Positions 7,853 through 17,515 of a stretch of 64,000 nucleotides of DNA are shown piece by piece. How positions within the stretch are numbered: the first letter of the stretch is position 1; every line of letters starts with the position of its first letter. The position numbers and the translations under genes are program-made. The stretch covers positions 310,001 to 374,000 of the forward strand of contig NZ_FRAU01000001.1 in the NCBI RefSeq assembly GCF_900142415.1, written 5' to 3'. The DNA is from Rhodothermus profundi. Lineage in GTDB: Bacteria > Bacteroidota > Rhodothermia > Rhodothermales > Rhodothermaceae. Under the pieces are notes generated by a model, which worked only from the letters and a program-made list of their open reading frames with translations, was not told where the DNA came from and did not search any database.

Positions 7853-8305
7853 ATGAATCCGCAAACGCTAATGATCAGCCTGAGCGGGCGGCAGGCACTG
7901 GCGGCTATGTTGGCGCTGGCGCAGCAGCGAAGGGGGCGCTTTGTGCCGGTGCGTCGGCTCAGTCGGATGATTGGCGCCTCCCCGCATACGCTGGCGCGCA
8001 TCATGCTTCGGCTGACGGCGGCGGGCCTGACCGATGCGCTGCGTGGTCCGGGTGGAGGCGTACGGCTGGCTCGGCCGGCCCACGAAATCACCCTCTTTGA
8101 GGTCGTCCAGGAAATCGACGGCCCCGAGGTGCTCAACCGATGCGTGCTGGGACTGGGGACGTGCGACGAGTCCGAGCCCTGTCCCCTTCACCTGATCTGG
8201 TATCCCTGCCGTCAGCAATTTCGCCAATTGCTGACCGAAACCACCTTGGCAGATTTAATCCATCGTCCATCCACCCTCAACCAACCCAAAGTGCCATGCA
8301 CCTGA
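7853..8305 (+). CDS. Rrf2-family transcriptional regulator with three-cysteine motif (copy 2)
   Basis: The 150-residue protein is a divergent paralogue of the preceding regulator. It keeps the winged helix (VRRLSRMIGASPHTLARIML; LTDALRGPGGGVRLARP) and the cluster motif Cys97-x6-Cys104-x5-Cys110 in RCVLGLGTCDESEPCPLH, and adds Cys119 in WYPCR. The neighbouring cytochrome c gene begins within its last codons (overlap of 10 bases in another frame), so it is transcribed into the nos genes and probably regulates them. By family precedent it would sense nitric oxide or redox state through an Fe-S cluster. The start could also be the ATG at 7871. Confidence 0.92.
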   Translation: MNPQTLMISLSGRQALAAMLALAQQRRGRFVPVRRLSRMIGASPHTLARIMLRLTAAGLTDALRGPGGGVRLARPAHEITLFEVVQEIDGPEVLNRCVLGLGTCDESEPCPLHLIWYPCRQQFRQLLTETTLADLIHRPSTLNQPKVPCT

Positions 8306-8784
8306 ACCGTGTAACGACGTGGAGTACCATCCTCCTGCTAACCCTGACGCTGGCTGCCTGCGGTGGACGTTCTGGCACAGAGGCGGAGTCGGCTGCTCCC
8401 ACGGCTAACGCCGAACGTCCGGCAGCTTCTCAAGATCCGGAAGCGCTAGCAGCCGAAATTGGCCCGGTAAAAGAGGTCTCGCTGGGCGCGCAGATTGATG
8501 CCGCGCTGGCTCAGCAAGGCCAGCAGCTTTTCAACACCTACTGCACGGCCTGTCACCGGCTTGACGAACGCTTCATCGGGCCGGCGCTGGGCGACGTAAC
8601 CCAACGGCGGGGGCCTGTCTATCTCATGAACGTGATGCTGAATCCCAATGGCATGATCCAGCGCCACCCTGTCATGAAACAACTGGTGGAGGAATATGGC
8701 ACGCTCATGACAGACATGGGCCTGACCGAAGACCAGGCGCGTGCCATCCTCGAATACCTGCGTCAGGTTGCTGAAACCAACTGA
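8296..8784 (+). CDS. Lipoprotein c-type cytochrome of the nos locus
   Basis: The 162-residue protein has a lipoprotein signal peptide ending in LAAC (Cys22), a low-complexity Ala/Glu/Pro linker and one heme c site at residues 83-87 (YCTACHRLDERFIGPAL). Candidate axial methionines lie in QRHPVMKQLVEEYGTLMTDM. It is therefore a membrane-anchored, periplasm-facing monoheme cytochrome. It lies 35 bases before nosZ, so it is the likely electron donor to nitrous oxide reductase, as small cytochromes are in other clade II nos clusters. That role is inferred from position. The frame upstream to 8140 lies inside the Rrf2 gene and is not used. Confidence 0.92.
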   Translation: MHLNRVTTWSTILLLTLTLAACGGRSGTEAESAAPTANAERPAASQDPEALAAEIGPVKEVSLGAQIDAALAQQGQQLFNTYCTACHRLDERFIGPALGDVTQRRGPVYLMNVMLNPNGMIQRHPVMKQLVEEYGTLMTDMGLTEDQARAILEYLRQVAETN

Positions 8785-8819
8785 TTTTCCCATAGATCAC
8801 CAACCCAGGAGGTATAGCC

Positions 8820-10802
<1,983 letters not shown>

Positions 10803-10810
10803 CCCCTACG

Positions 10811-10845
10811 AGGGGTCAGGGCACCCTGAGGGTGCCCTGACCCCT
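10811..10845 (+). repeat. Perfect 16-bp stem-loop after nosZ
   Basis: AGGGGTCAGGGCACCC (10811-10826), a 3-base loop TGA, then its exact reverse complement at 10830-10845. It begins eight bases after the nosZ stop. The downstream bases GTTATTATC are not a T-run, so this is probably not a standard terminator. A hairpin here would protect the 3' end of nosZ mRNA and give NosZ more transcript than the downstream accessory genes; this is an inference. Confidence 0.75.
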
Positions 10846-10869
10846 GTTATTATCAGACCCAGAGAAGCC

Positions 10870-11532
10870 ATGACGTGGTTGGACAAAATCATTGGGCCGC
10901 GCATTCCAGATTCGGTCCTGCATCGCGAGCGGCGACGCTTCCGTCGGCCCACCCTCCTGCTGGGCAGCGCGGCATTGTTGCTGTTGATTTCGATTTTCTT
11001 TCCCTACTGGCGCATTCGGCTATATGCGCCGCAGTATCCCGGTGGCCTGGTGGCCAAAGTGTACGTGAACCGCGTCGAAGGCGACGTCCGTGAGATTGAT
11101 GCGCTCAACCATTACATCGGTATGCGGCCGCTCGAAGAGGCTGCCCAGCTTGAACGTTCCCTGAGCATCATACTTATCGGCGCAATGGCCCTGCTGGTAG
11201 CCGGCGCCATCTACGTACATTCTCCATGGGCTGCTGTGCTGAGCCTGCCCGCCCTGCTCTACCCCCTGATTTTTCTGGGCGATCTGTACTACTGGCTCTG
11301 GAATTTTGGCACCAACCTGGATCCCAGAGCCCCGCTGAGCAGCTCGGTCAAGCCTTTTGTTCCACCGCTCCTGGGCGAAGGCCAGGTCGGCCAGTTCCGG
11401 GTTGTGGCTATCTGGGACATTGGACTCTGGCTGGCCATTGTAGCTTCTATTCTGATCGTGGTCGGTCTCTACCACCATCGCAAGGCTTACAAGCCATTTT
11501 ACGAGGCTTATGTCCGGGGACAGACGGCATAG
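10870..11532 (+). CDS. Multi-pass membrane protein in nosZ-nosD gap (NosB-like)
   Basis: The 220-residue protein starts MTWLDKIIGPRIPDSVLHRE and has about four membrane segments: PTLLLGSAALLLLISIFFPYW, SIILIGAMALLVAGAIY, VLSLPALLYPLIFLGDLYYW and WDIGLWLAIVASILIVVGLYH. A gene for a membrane protein of unknown function between nosZ and nosD is a hallmark of clade II nos clusters, where it is called nosB; I assign it by position and topology, not by a motif. The segment between helices (RIRLYAPQYPGGLVAKVYVN) probably faces the periplasm. Its end overlaps the nosD start by 23 bases, which suggests translational coupling. Confidence 0.7.
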   Translation: MTWLDKIIGPRIPDSVLHRERRRFRRPTLLLGSAALLLLISIFFPYWRIRLYAPQYPGGLVAKVYVNRVEGDVREIDALNHYIGMRPLEEAAQLERSLSIILIGAMALLVAGAIYVHSPWAAVLSLPALLYPLIFLGDLYYWLWNFGTNLDPRAPLSSSVKPFVPPLLGEGQVGQFRVVAIWDIGLWLAIVASILIVVGLYHHRKAYKPFYEAYVRGQTA

Positions 11533-12880
11533 CATCTGGCGGGGAATGTTAGCTTTTCTCTGGCTGAGCCTGACCGCAGCGCAGGCGCAGCCTGCCACTT
11601 CCCTGCAAGAACGACTGGCAGCCGCTGCCCCCGGCGACACCGTGCGCGTAGTCGGAGGCGTTCATAGCGGCCCGTTACGAATTACCCAGCCCGTGGTGCT
11701 GCTGGGGGAGCAAATGCCCGTAATTGACGGACGCGGCCAGGGTACCGTTGTCACCATCGAAGCCCCCCACGTGGTCCTTCAAGGCTTTGTAATTCGCAAC
11801 TCCGGCCGCTCCCTGGATCAAGAGGACGCGGGCATTGCAGTCTATGCCGACCACGTAACCATTGCCGATAACCGCCTTGAAAAGGTACTGTTTGGCATTT
11901 ACCTGCGACAGGCCGACTCCTGCCGCATCCTGCGCAATATCATCGAAGGGGATCTCACGCTGGAAACAGCTCGCCGAGGTGACCTGATTCGCCTATGGTA
12001 CAGTAACGATGCCATCATCCAGGATAACGTTACTCGCTACGGCCGCGACGTGGTTATCTGGTTTGCCCGGGGCATTGTACTGCGCGGCAACACAATTGCG
12101 TTCGGTCGTTATGGGCTGCACTTCATGTACAGCGACCAGGCTCTGATCGAACGTAACCGCATGCTCCAGAATTCCGTCGGCGCCTACCTGATGTACAGCA
12201 CGCGCCTGACGTTCCGCCACAATCTGCTCGCCTACAATCGACATGCTTCTGCGATTGGCGTGGGCCTCAAGGACATGGATGAGGTAAGGGTAGAGGAAAA
12301 CGCTTTTGTGGACAATCAAATCGGCATTTTTATCGACAACAGCCCACGGGCCATTGAGGCGCAGATTCGCTACCGGGGCAACGTAATCGCCTACAATGAC
12401 ATTGGCGTGCAAGCGCTGCAGGAGGCCCCTCGTAGCACGTTTGAAGACAACAGCTTTATGGATAATTATGAACAGGTAGACCTGGTAGGAGGCGGGCAAT
12501 TTTCAGAAGAAAACGGGACGTTCTGGCGTCGGAACTACTGGAGCGATTACCGGGGCTATGATGCAGACCGCGACGGCTACGGCGATCTCCCCTACCAGGC
12601 CGTTGCGCTCTTTGATGCATTGACCGACCGAACGCCTGCATTTCGATTGTTTGTGTTCAGTCCGGCCGTGCAGGCTCTGGAACTGGCAGCCCGGGCGTTT
12701 CCAGTGATACGTCCAGCGCCCAAGCTGATTGATCCGACGCCCCGCATGCACCCTCGACTCCCTGAAGGTCTGCCCGCAGCGCGCCAGCAGCCACAACCAA
12801 CGCTGGCGCTGGCCGGCCTGGCGCTGTTGCTGATGGGCATGCTAACCGTAAGCCGCGTTCACTTGCGTCGTTTAGACTAA
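11510..12880 (+). CDS. nosD: NosD, periplasmic copper-site maturation protein
   Basis: The 456-residue product has an N-terminal signal segment (MLAFLWLSLTAAQAQPA) and a long right-handed beta-helix made of repeats such as NRLEKVLFGIYLRQADSCRI, NTIAFGRYGLHFMYSDQALI and NSVGAYLMYSTRLTFRHN, the NosD/CASH pattern. It ends with the NosD motif around NYWSDYRGYDADRDGYGDLPY. NosD works with NosF and NosY to mature the NosZ copper centre. A hydrophobic segment at the very C-terminus (LALAGLALLLMGMLTVSRVHLRR) suggests that it is anchored in the membrane. The start at 11510 overlaps the previous gene; the ATG at 11546 is also reasonable because it directly precedes the signal segment. Confidence 0.95.
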   Translation: MSGDRRHSIWRGMLAFLWLSLTAAQAQPATSLQERLAAAAPGDTVRVVGGVHSGPLRITQPVVLLGEQMPVIDGRGQGTVVTIEAPHVVLQGFVIRNSGRSLDQEDAGIAVYADHVTIADNRLEKVLFGIYLRQADSCRILRNIIEGDLTLETARRGDLIRLWYSNDAIIQDNVTRYGRDVVIWFARGIVLRGNTIAFGRYGLHFMYSDQALIERNRMLQNSVGAYLMYSTRLTFRHNLLAYNRHASAIGVGLKDMDEVRVEENAFVDNQIGIFIDNSPRAIEAQIRYRGNVIAYNDIGVQALQEAPRSTFEDNSFMDNYEQVDLVGGGQFSEENGTFWRRNYWSDYRGYDADRDGYGDLPYQAVALFDALTDRTPAFRLFVFSPAVQALELAARAFPVIRPAPKLIDPTPRMHPRLPEGLPAARQQPQPTLALAGLALLLMGMLTVSRVHLRRLD

Positions 12881-12901
12881 CCTGCTGGGTTAACCATTAC
12901 T

Positions 12902-13771
12902 ATGGCGCTGCTGACTATCGAAAAGCTGACCAAGCGCTTTGGGGCCGTAACTGTGCTGCAGGAAATATCCTGCACAATAGCTCCGGGCGAAAGTGTGGCC
13001 CTGTGGGGGCCCAACGGAGCGGGCAAAACCACATTGCTTCGCTGCGTGCTGGGCGTGTTGCCGTTTGACGGCAGAATCCAGATCCACGGCCTTGACGTGC
13101 GGCGTCAGGGGAAGCAGGCGCGACGGCTGGTGGGCTTTGTGCCGCAGGAAGTGGCTTTCTATCCCACGCTGACCGTCCGAGAAACCGCTGCTTTTTTTGC
13201 CCGGCTGCGCGGGCTTGATCCAGCAGAAGCCAGACAACGACTGGTGCAGGTTGCCCTGGAAGATCGCCTGGACCAGCCCGTCCGCACCCTTTCCGGAGGC
13301 CAGCGCCAACGCCTGGCCCTCGCATTAGCCTTGCTGGGCGATCCGCCGCTGCTCCTGCTCGACGAGCCCACCGCCAGCCTGGACGTCCGCAGCCGGGCCG
13401 AGTTTATCGCCCACCTGCAAACGCTGCTAGCCCAGGGGAAAACGTTGCTGTTTTCGACGCACCGCTTTGAGGAAGTAGAGCACCTGGCGCGTCGCGTGCT
13501 TCTGCTCGAAAATGGCCGTCTGGAGGCAGATACCACTCCGGGCGCGCTGGCCCGCCAACTGTTTCCAGATGTAACCCATTATCATCTACGCTTGCATCTC
13601 CCTGAATCGCAACGCTCCAGCGCCCTGGAAACGCTCCAGACCCATGGCTACGAGGTATGGATGAACGGCCACGGACTGGAAGTGCGCGTGCCGGCCAACC
13701 AGAAAGCCTCACCGCTGCTCCTGCTGAGCCGCGCTGGCTTTGAGGTTATCGACTTTGAACTGCATGCGTGA
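12902..13771 (+). CDS. nosF: NosF, ABC transporter ATPase
   Basis: The 289-residue protein is an ABC ATPase: Walker A GPNGAGKTT at residues 36-44, Q-loop in GFVPQEVAFYPTLTV, signature LSGGQRQRLALALALLGDPP near residue 130, Walker B LLLLDEPTASLD and the switch histidine in LLFSTHRFEEVEHL. Following nosD and preceding nosY, it is the ATPase of the NosFY complex, which together with NosD is required for NosZ maturation. A C-terminal domain of about 75 residues follows the nucleotide-binding domain. nosY starts three bases after its stop. Confidence 0.96.
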   Translation: MALLTIEKLTKRFGAVTVLQEISCTIAPGESVALWGPNGAGKTTLLRCVLGVLPFDGRIQIHGLDVRRQGKQARRLVGFVPQEVAFYPTLTVRETAAFFARLRGLDPAEARQRLVQVALEDRLDQPVRTLSGGQRQRLALALALLGDPPLLLLDEPTASLDVRSRAEFIAHLQTLLAQGKTLLFSTHRFEEVEHLARRVLLLENGRLEADTTPGALARQLFPDVTHYHLRLHLPESQRSSALETLQTHGYEVWMNGHGLEVRVPANQKASPLLLLSRAGFEVIDFELHA

Positions 13772-13774
13772 ATC

Positions 13775-14617
13775 ATGACCACCACAACGACACGCGCTAC
13801 CATCGCGCTCTTAGCCCGCAAGGAACTGCACGATGCCCTGCGCAACCGCTGGTTTGTGCTCTACACGGTAATCTTTGCGGTGCTCTCGCTGGCCCTTTCG
13901 TGGATCGGTCTGGCAGGAGGTCAGCTCTACGGGCTGGCAGGATTTGGCCGCACAACAGCCAGCCTGATCAATCTGATCATGCTCATTGTCCCCCTGATGG
14001 GACTCACTCTGGGAGCCCTCAGCCTGGCCTTAGAGCGTGAACAGGGCACCCTGCTCTACGTGCTGGCCCAACCTGTTGTCCCCGCCGAAGTGCTGCTGGG
14101 CAAGCTGTTGGGATTAGCAACGGCCCTGACAACTGCCCTGAGCATTGGCTTCGGCCTGAGCGGTCTGCTTCTGGCCTGGCGAGGTAGCACGTTAGGGCTG
14201 GGCGCCTACCTGGGCCTGTTCGGTTTGACAATCTTACTTGCGCTGCTCAGCTTAAGCCTTGGGCTGCTCCTTTCCAGCGCCCTGCCCCGAACAGCCGCAG
14301 CGCTGGGTGGTGCCCTCTTTGCCTGGCTATTTCTGGTGTTTCTGGGCGATCTGGGGTTGCTGGGATCTGCCCTTGTGCTGCGCGTTTCGGTGGAGCAACT
14401 CTTCACGCTTTCGCTGCTTAATCCCCTGCAGGTATTTAAAATAGCTGCGATTCTGCTGCTGCGCAGCGATCTGCAAGTTCTGGGACCGGCCGGCCAGTAT
14501 GCAATGCACACCTACGGCATGCGTCTGCTCCCGCTTTCGGTCGGCCTCCTCTTGCTCTGGACCCTGCTTCCCTTGCTTCTGGCTTACATATTCTTTCGCC
14601 GACGGGGCGCGCTGTAA
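13775..14617 (+). CDS. nosY: NosY, ABC transporter permease
   Basis: The 280-residue protein is very hydrophobic, with about six membrane segments, for example WFVLYTVIFAVLSLALSWIGL, LINLIMLIVPLMGLTLGALSL and LLPLSVGLLLLWTLLPLLLAYIFF. The ALEREQGTLLYVLAQPVVPAEVLLGKLLG segment is the coupling-helix region typical of NosY/ABC-2 permeases. It pairs with NosF. The start codon is three bases after the nosF stop, so the two are cotranscribed and probably made in equal amounts. Confidence 0.95.
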   Translation: MTTTTTRATIALLARKELHDALRNRWFVLYTVIFAVLSLALSWIGLAGGQLYGLAGFGRTTASLINLIMLIVPLMGLTLGALSLALEREQGTLLYVLAQPVVPAEVLLGKLLGLATALTTALSIGFGLSGLLLAWRGSTLGLGAYLGLFGLTILLALLSLSLGLLLSSALPRTAAALGGALFAWLFLVFLGDLGLLGSALVLRVSVEQLFTLSLLNPLQVFKIAAILLLRSDLQVLGPAGQYAMHTYGMRLLPLSVGLLLLWTLLPLLLAYIFFRRRGAL

Positions 14618-14667
14618 AATGGTTCATCACCCTGCCACCACGCGCAGAAGATGCTACGCCAGCTTCA

Positions 14668-14689
14668 AAAGTTGTCCTGCAACAATTTT
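14668..14689. promoter_or_regulatory. AT-rich dyad upstream of nosL
   Basis: The 191-base gap between nosY and nosL holds an imperfect inverted repeat: AAAGTTGT (14668-14675) with ACAATTTT (14682-14689), eight pairs including one G-T, spaced by six bases. It may be an operator or a weak mRNA hairpin. Nothing else is recognisable in the gap. Confidence 0.3.
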
Positions 14690-14808
14690 CCAGCCTCCGT
14701 CCAGATCTGCGAGATAGCTGGCCTGCAACCGGAACGCCCCGTTACTACTCGCGCAGAATCAGCAACACGTGAAACTAAGCACTCTGCCAACCCAACCACG
14801 AGTCAGTC

Positions 14809-15288
14809 ATGCCTGCTACATTGCGTCGTCTGGGCCAGTTAGTTGGATTTAGCGGACTCCTGTTGTTAAGTACCTGCCGGCCGGCTCCTGAGCCAGATTG
14901 GCCTCCTGTTATTCGTTTTGGCTACGACGCCTGCGACTACTGCCGCATGCTCATCAGCGAGCCCCGCTATGCGGCTACGCTGCGCACAACAGACGGCCAG
15001 GAATACCGCTTTGACGATATGGGGTGTCTGCTTCACTACCTGCACGAGCACCCCGAGCTTACCGAAGCCCGCATCTGGGTCCATGACTATTTCGAGGACC
15101 GCTGGCTATCTGCCGACCAGGCGTTCTTTGTGCGCAGCAACCGCCTCCTCACTCCGATGGGATATGGCATCGTCGCTCTGGCCGACACCCTGGCGGCTGA
15201 CAGCCTGGCTCACGCGCTCGGCGGCGTCCTCACGCGCTTTGCGTCGCTCCGGGAGGCGCCACCGCCTGTCCCCATGCAGCTCCCCTAG
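14809..15288 (+). CDS. nosL: NosL-like copper chaperone lipoprotein
   Basis: The 159-residue protein begins with a signal peptide ending LLLLSTC (Cys23), so it is probably a lipoprotein, although Thr before the cysteine is less usual. The NosL copper motif is present as CDYCRM (Cys42, Cys45, Met47), followed by FDDMGCLLHYLHEHPEL and ARIWVHDYFEDRWLSADQAFFV, the standard NosL core. NosL delivers copper(I) for assembly of NosZ. It is separated from nosY by 191 bases but on the same strand, and is the last nos gene. Its stop is one base from the stop of the convergent CBS gene. Confidence 0.92.
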   Translation: MPATLRRLGQLVGFSGLLLLSTCRPAPEPDWPPVIRFGYDACDYCRMLISEPRYAATLRTTDGQEYRFDDMGCLLHYLHEHPELTEARIWVHDYFEDRWLSADQAFFVRSNRLLTPMGYGIVALADTLAADSLAHALGGVLTRFASLREAPPPVPMQLP

Positions 15289-15289
15289 C

Positions 15290-15724
15290 TTACCGTCCGG
15301 CAACCACGATGTCACGCAACACGCGCGCCTCAGCTTCGAGCTCTTCCAGGCGAGATTTAACGACGTCGCCAATACTGATCATGCCAATGAGCCGGCCGTC
15401 TTCAACCACCGGAAGGTGACGAATGCGGCGATAGGTCATCTGCCACATCACATCCCGAATGGGGTCGTCTGGCTTGCAGAAATGCACCGGACTGGTCATG
15501 CAACGGCGCACGGGCTCCTCCAGCAGAGCGGCTCCTCTTTCAGCCAACCGCCACACTACGTCACGCTCCGTAAAGAGCCCGATCATCCGGGCTCGGTCAT
15601 CAACGACCGGCATGGCCCCGATCTGGTGCCTCCGAAGACGCTGCACCGCCTCACGTACCGGCGTCTCCGCTTCCACAGTAATCACACGCGCGGGTTTGCC
15701 GCGCAGTACATCGCGAACCCTCAT
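15290..15724 (-). CDS. CBS-domain pair protein
   Basis: This 144-residue protein is essentially two CBS domains: the first in VRDVLRGKPARVITVEAETP...IGAMPVVDDRARMIGLFTERD, the second in VRRCMTSPVHFCKPDDPIRD...RIRHLPVVEDGRLIGMISIGD. Such stand-alone pairs bind adenine nucleotides and sense energy state, but their targets are usually unknown. A GTG start at 15745 would add seven residues; the ATG at 15724 fits the usual family start better. It is a single gene converging with nosL and diverging from the YjbQ-like gene. Confidence 0.9.
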   Translation of the reverse strand: MRVRDVLRGKPARVITVEAETPVREAVQRLRRHQIGAMPVVDDRARMIGLFTERDVVWRLAERGAALLEEPVRRCMTSPVHFCKPDDPIRDVMWQMTYRRIRHLPVVEDGRLIGMISIGDVVKSRLEELEAEARVLRDIVVAGR

Positions 15725-15853
15725 GGCCTCTGGCAATGATTTCACCTATCCTTTATATTACGACGCAAATTCACAGGATCCAAACATTCTTTTCACCAGA
15801 CGGTACTTCGCTGTTTCGTTACAACTTGTTGTCAGGCGCTACCCACTGACGTC

Positions 15854-16912
15854 ATGCCCACCGAGTTGACGCTGGCGCTGCAGCCCAAAACGCGGCTGGA
15901 TCTCATCGACGTCACAGCCCTTATCCGGGAAAAGTGGCCCGATTTTCTACACCACTATCGGCAGGCACTCTATTACTCCTATCACACGACGGCTGGCTAT
16001 CTCGAGCAGCGCCTTTGCGAACGCCTGGATTATCGGCGCGACGCATTAGAAGCTTTCTTTCGCACCTTCCAGCGGCTATTTCCCCCGGAAGCCGGCTATT
16101 GTCACGACCGGCTGGAACTGCGGCAGGAACTGAGTGAGGAGGAGCGCCGTCGCGAACCCCGCAATGCCGATGCTCACCTGACCTATATCGGGGCCGGACT
16201 CCTTCCAGCTGCCTGCTATCGAAACACGCCAGATTGTCCGGTCTATTTTGTCGAGCTGGATGGCATCTACGACGGACGCGTGCGCACCCGGCAGACAACC
16301 GTTGTAGGATTCAATCGAACCGAACGGCTGGCTACCTGCCGCCTGCGCGTTCCTATGCCAGCCCACCGCATTGCCTCGGTTAACTTGCGCGACCGGCGCC
16401 TGGGCCTCTTTGAAACGCTGGAGGACTGGCTCCAGACGTTCGACTTGCGCCATGGGCGTCTGGACCTGTTGCTTCCTGCGGAAGAGCAGCACGCGGCACT
16501 AACCGTCAACGAATATGAGACGTTGCTCATGCGCTACGACCTGGCCGAAGTGCTGCGCAATCCCCTTCGTTTTATGGCGGAAACAGGGCGCCATGCCCTG
16601 CAAAACCCGCGCGCCGTACCCGGCAAAGCGCTCAACTATGCAAAATACGACCTGGTGCGCCTGGCCAACGAATTAATCGACCGACTGGGCCTGAACGAAT
16701 CGCTCGTCGAGCGCGTGCTCAACAAATTCTTGGCCCTTCCGGCTGCCCGGTTTCTTCGCATGAAGCGCGGCGTGCACCTGCTGGTAGCCCCCGACGTCTC
16801 AGGACAGCCGACCATCCGTCAGGGCCGCTACCAGAGTCCTATCCTCATCCAGTGGGAACGCTCTCCGCGCAATGTGCGAGAAATTGAGGTGCGTCTGTAT
16901 CGCTTTACTTAA
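15854..16912 (+). CDS. Enlarged YjbQ/UPF0047-like protein of unknown role
   Basis: The first 165 of 352 residues look like a YjbQ/UPF0047 protein, a family of about 140 residues: TRLDLIDVTALIREKW, the HTTAG motif at residues 44-48, PRNADAHLTYIGAG at 102-115 and VYFVELDGIYDGRVRTRQTTVVGF at 130-153. Between these is an insert rich in charged residues (about 50-100). The remaining 190 residues, including ALTVNEYETLLMRYDLAEVL and KALNYAKYDLVRLANELIDR, match nothing I recognise. YjbQ proteins can make thiamine phosphate in vitro, but their cellular role is unsettled. The 3' end overlaps the stop of the convergent A-type carrier gene by four bases. Confidence 0.65.
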   Translation: MPTELTLALQPKTRLDLIDVTALIREKWPDFLHHYRQALYYSYHTTAGYLEQRLCERLDYRRDALEAFFRTFQRLFPPEAGYCHDRLELRQELSEEERRREPRNADAHLTYIGAGLLPAACYRNTPDCPVYFVELDGIYDGRVRTRQTTVVGFNRTERLATCRLRVPMPAHRIASVNLRDRRLGLFETLEDWLQTFDLRHGRLDLLLPAEEQHAALTVNEYETLLMRYDLAEVLRNPLRFMAETGRHALQNPRAVPGKALNYAKYDLVRLANELIDRLGLNESLVERVLNKFLALPAARFLRMKRGVHLLVAPDVSGQPTIRQGRYQSPILIQWERSPRNVREIEVRLYRFT

Positions 16913-17241
16913 AGCCCGAAAGACTCTCCACAGGCGCAGGTGCGCGCCGCCTGCGGATTGACAAAGTGGAATCCCCGCCCTTCTAACCCATCAGTAAAAT
17001 CTAACGTGGTCCCTTTCAGATAAAGATAGCTCCGCCGATCAATGACAACCTGCACTCCCTCGAACTGCGCCGTCAGGTCCTGTTCCTGCAATGTCGTGTC
17101 CCAGCCCAACTCATAGGTCAGTCCCGAACAGCCTCCCGGCACCACCGCAATGCGAAGCATCGTACGAGCCAGGTCCACTCCTTCATTCTGGGCAATCTCA
17201 CGAATGCGCGTCAGCGCCCGTTCGGTTATCTGCAATTCCAT
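16909..17241 (-). CDS. A-type iron-sulfur carrier (IscA/SufA/ErpA family)
   Basis: The 110-residue protein is a HesB/IscA-type carrier with the three conserved cysteines: Cys38 in VVPGGCSGLTYEL and Cys102/Cys104 in RTCACGESF. GVQVVIDRRSYLYLKGTTLDFTDGLEGRGFHFVNP is the usual family core. These proteins accept Fe-S clusters from the scaffold and pass them to targets. It is divergent from sufB across a 274-base shared regulatory region that contains a perfect inverted repeat, so it probably acts with the SUF system as its SufA-like carrier. Confidence 0.93.
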   Translation of the reverse strand: MELQITERALTRIREIAQNEGVDLARTMLRIAVVPGGCSGLTYELGWDTTLQEQDLTAQFEGVQVVIDRRSYLYLKGTTLDFTDGLEGRGFHFVNPQAARTCACGESFGL

Positions 17242-17368
17242 GGCGTTTTCAAAAATAACGTAACTGCCTGCAAATCACCCCTTCCGGCACGCCAGCACAA
17301 CCAGTGCCGCCTGTCTCAGGTTCCAGGAGAAGGAACGTTCTGTCAACCTCGTGGTTCGTAATCTAGCG

Positions 17369-17400
17369 TTGACAAACCGATATGTAAACTTTAGTTTACA
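17369..17400 (+). promoter_or_regulatory. Candidate suf promoter with overlapping palindromic operator
   Basis: TTGACA at 17369-17374, 17 bases of spacer and TAGTTT at 17392-17397 form a plausible -35/-10 pair facing sufB. Overlapping the -10 is the inverted repeat TGTAAACTTTAGTTTACA (17383-17400): two perfect 8-base arms around TT. A dyad over the -10 is a typical repressor site. The start codon of sufB follows about 115 bases later. The bound protein is unknown. The rest of the 274-base gap holds no gene. Confidence 0.6.
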
Positions 17401-17515
17401 AAACCCTGTTACCCTCCCCTGCAAGAGCCGTCTCGCACCGATTGCACGGCGGCACTTGCCTTGCACTACAAGCTATCCGTCTGTAACCCAGAACCCTTAA
17501 GCCCTGCTACGCCTT

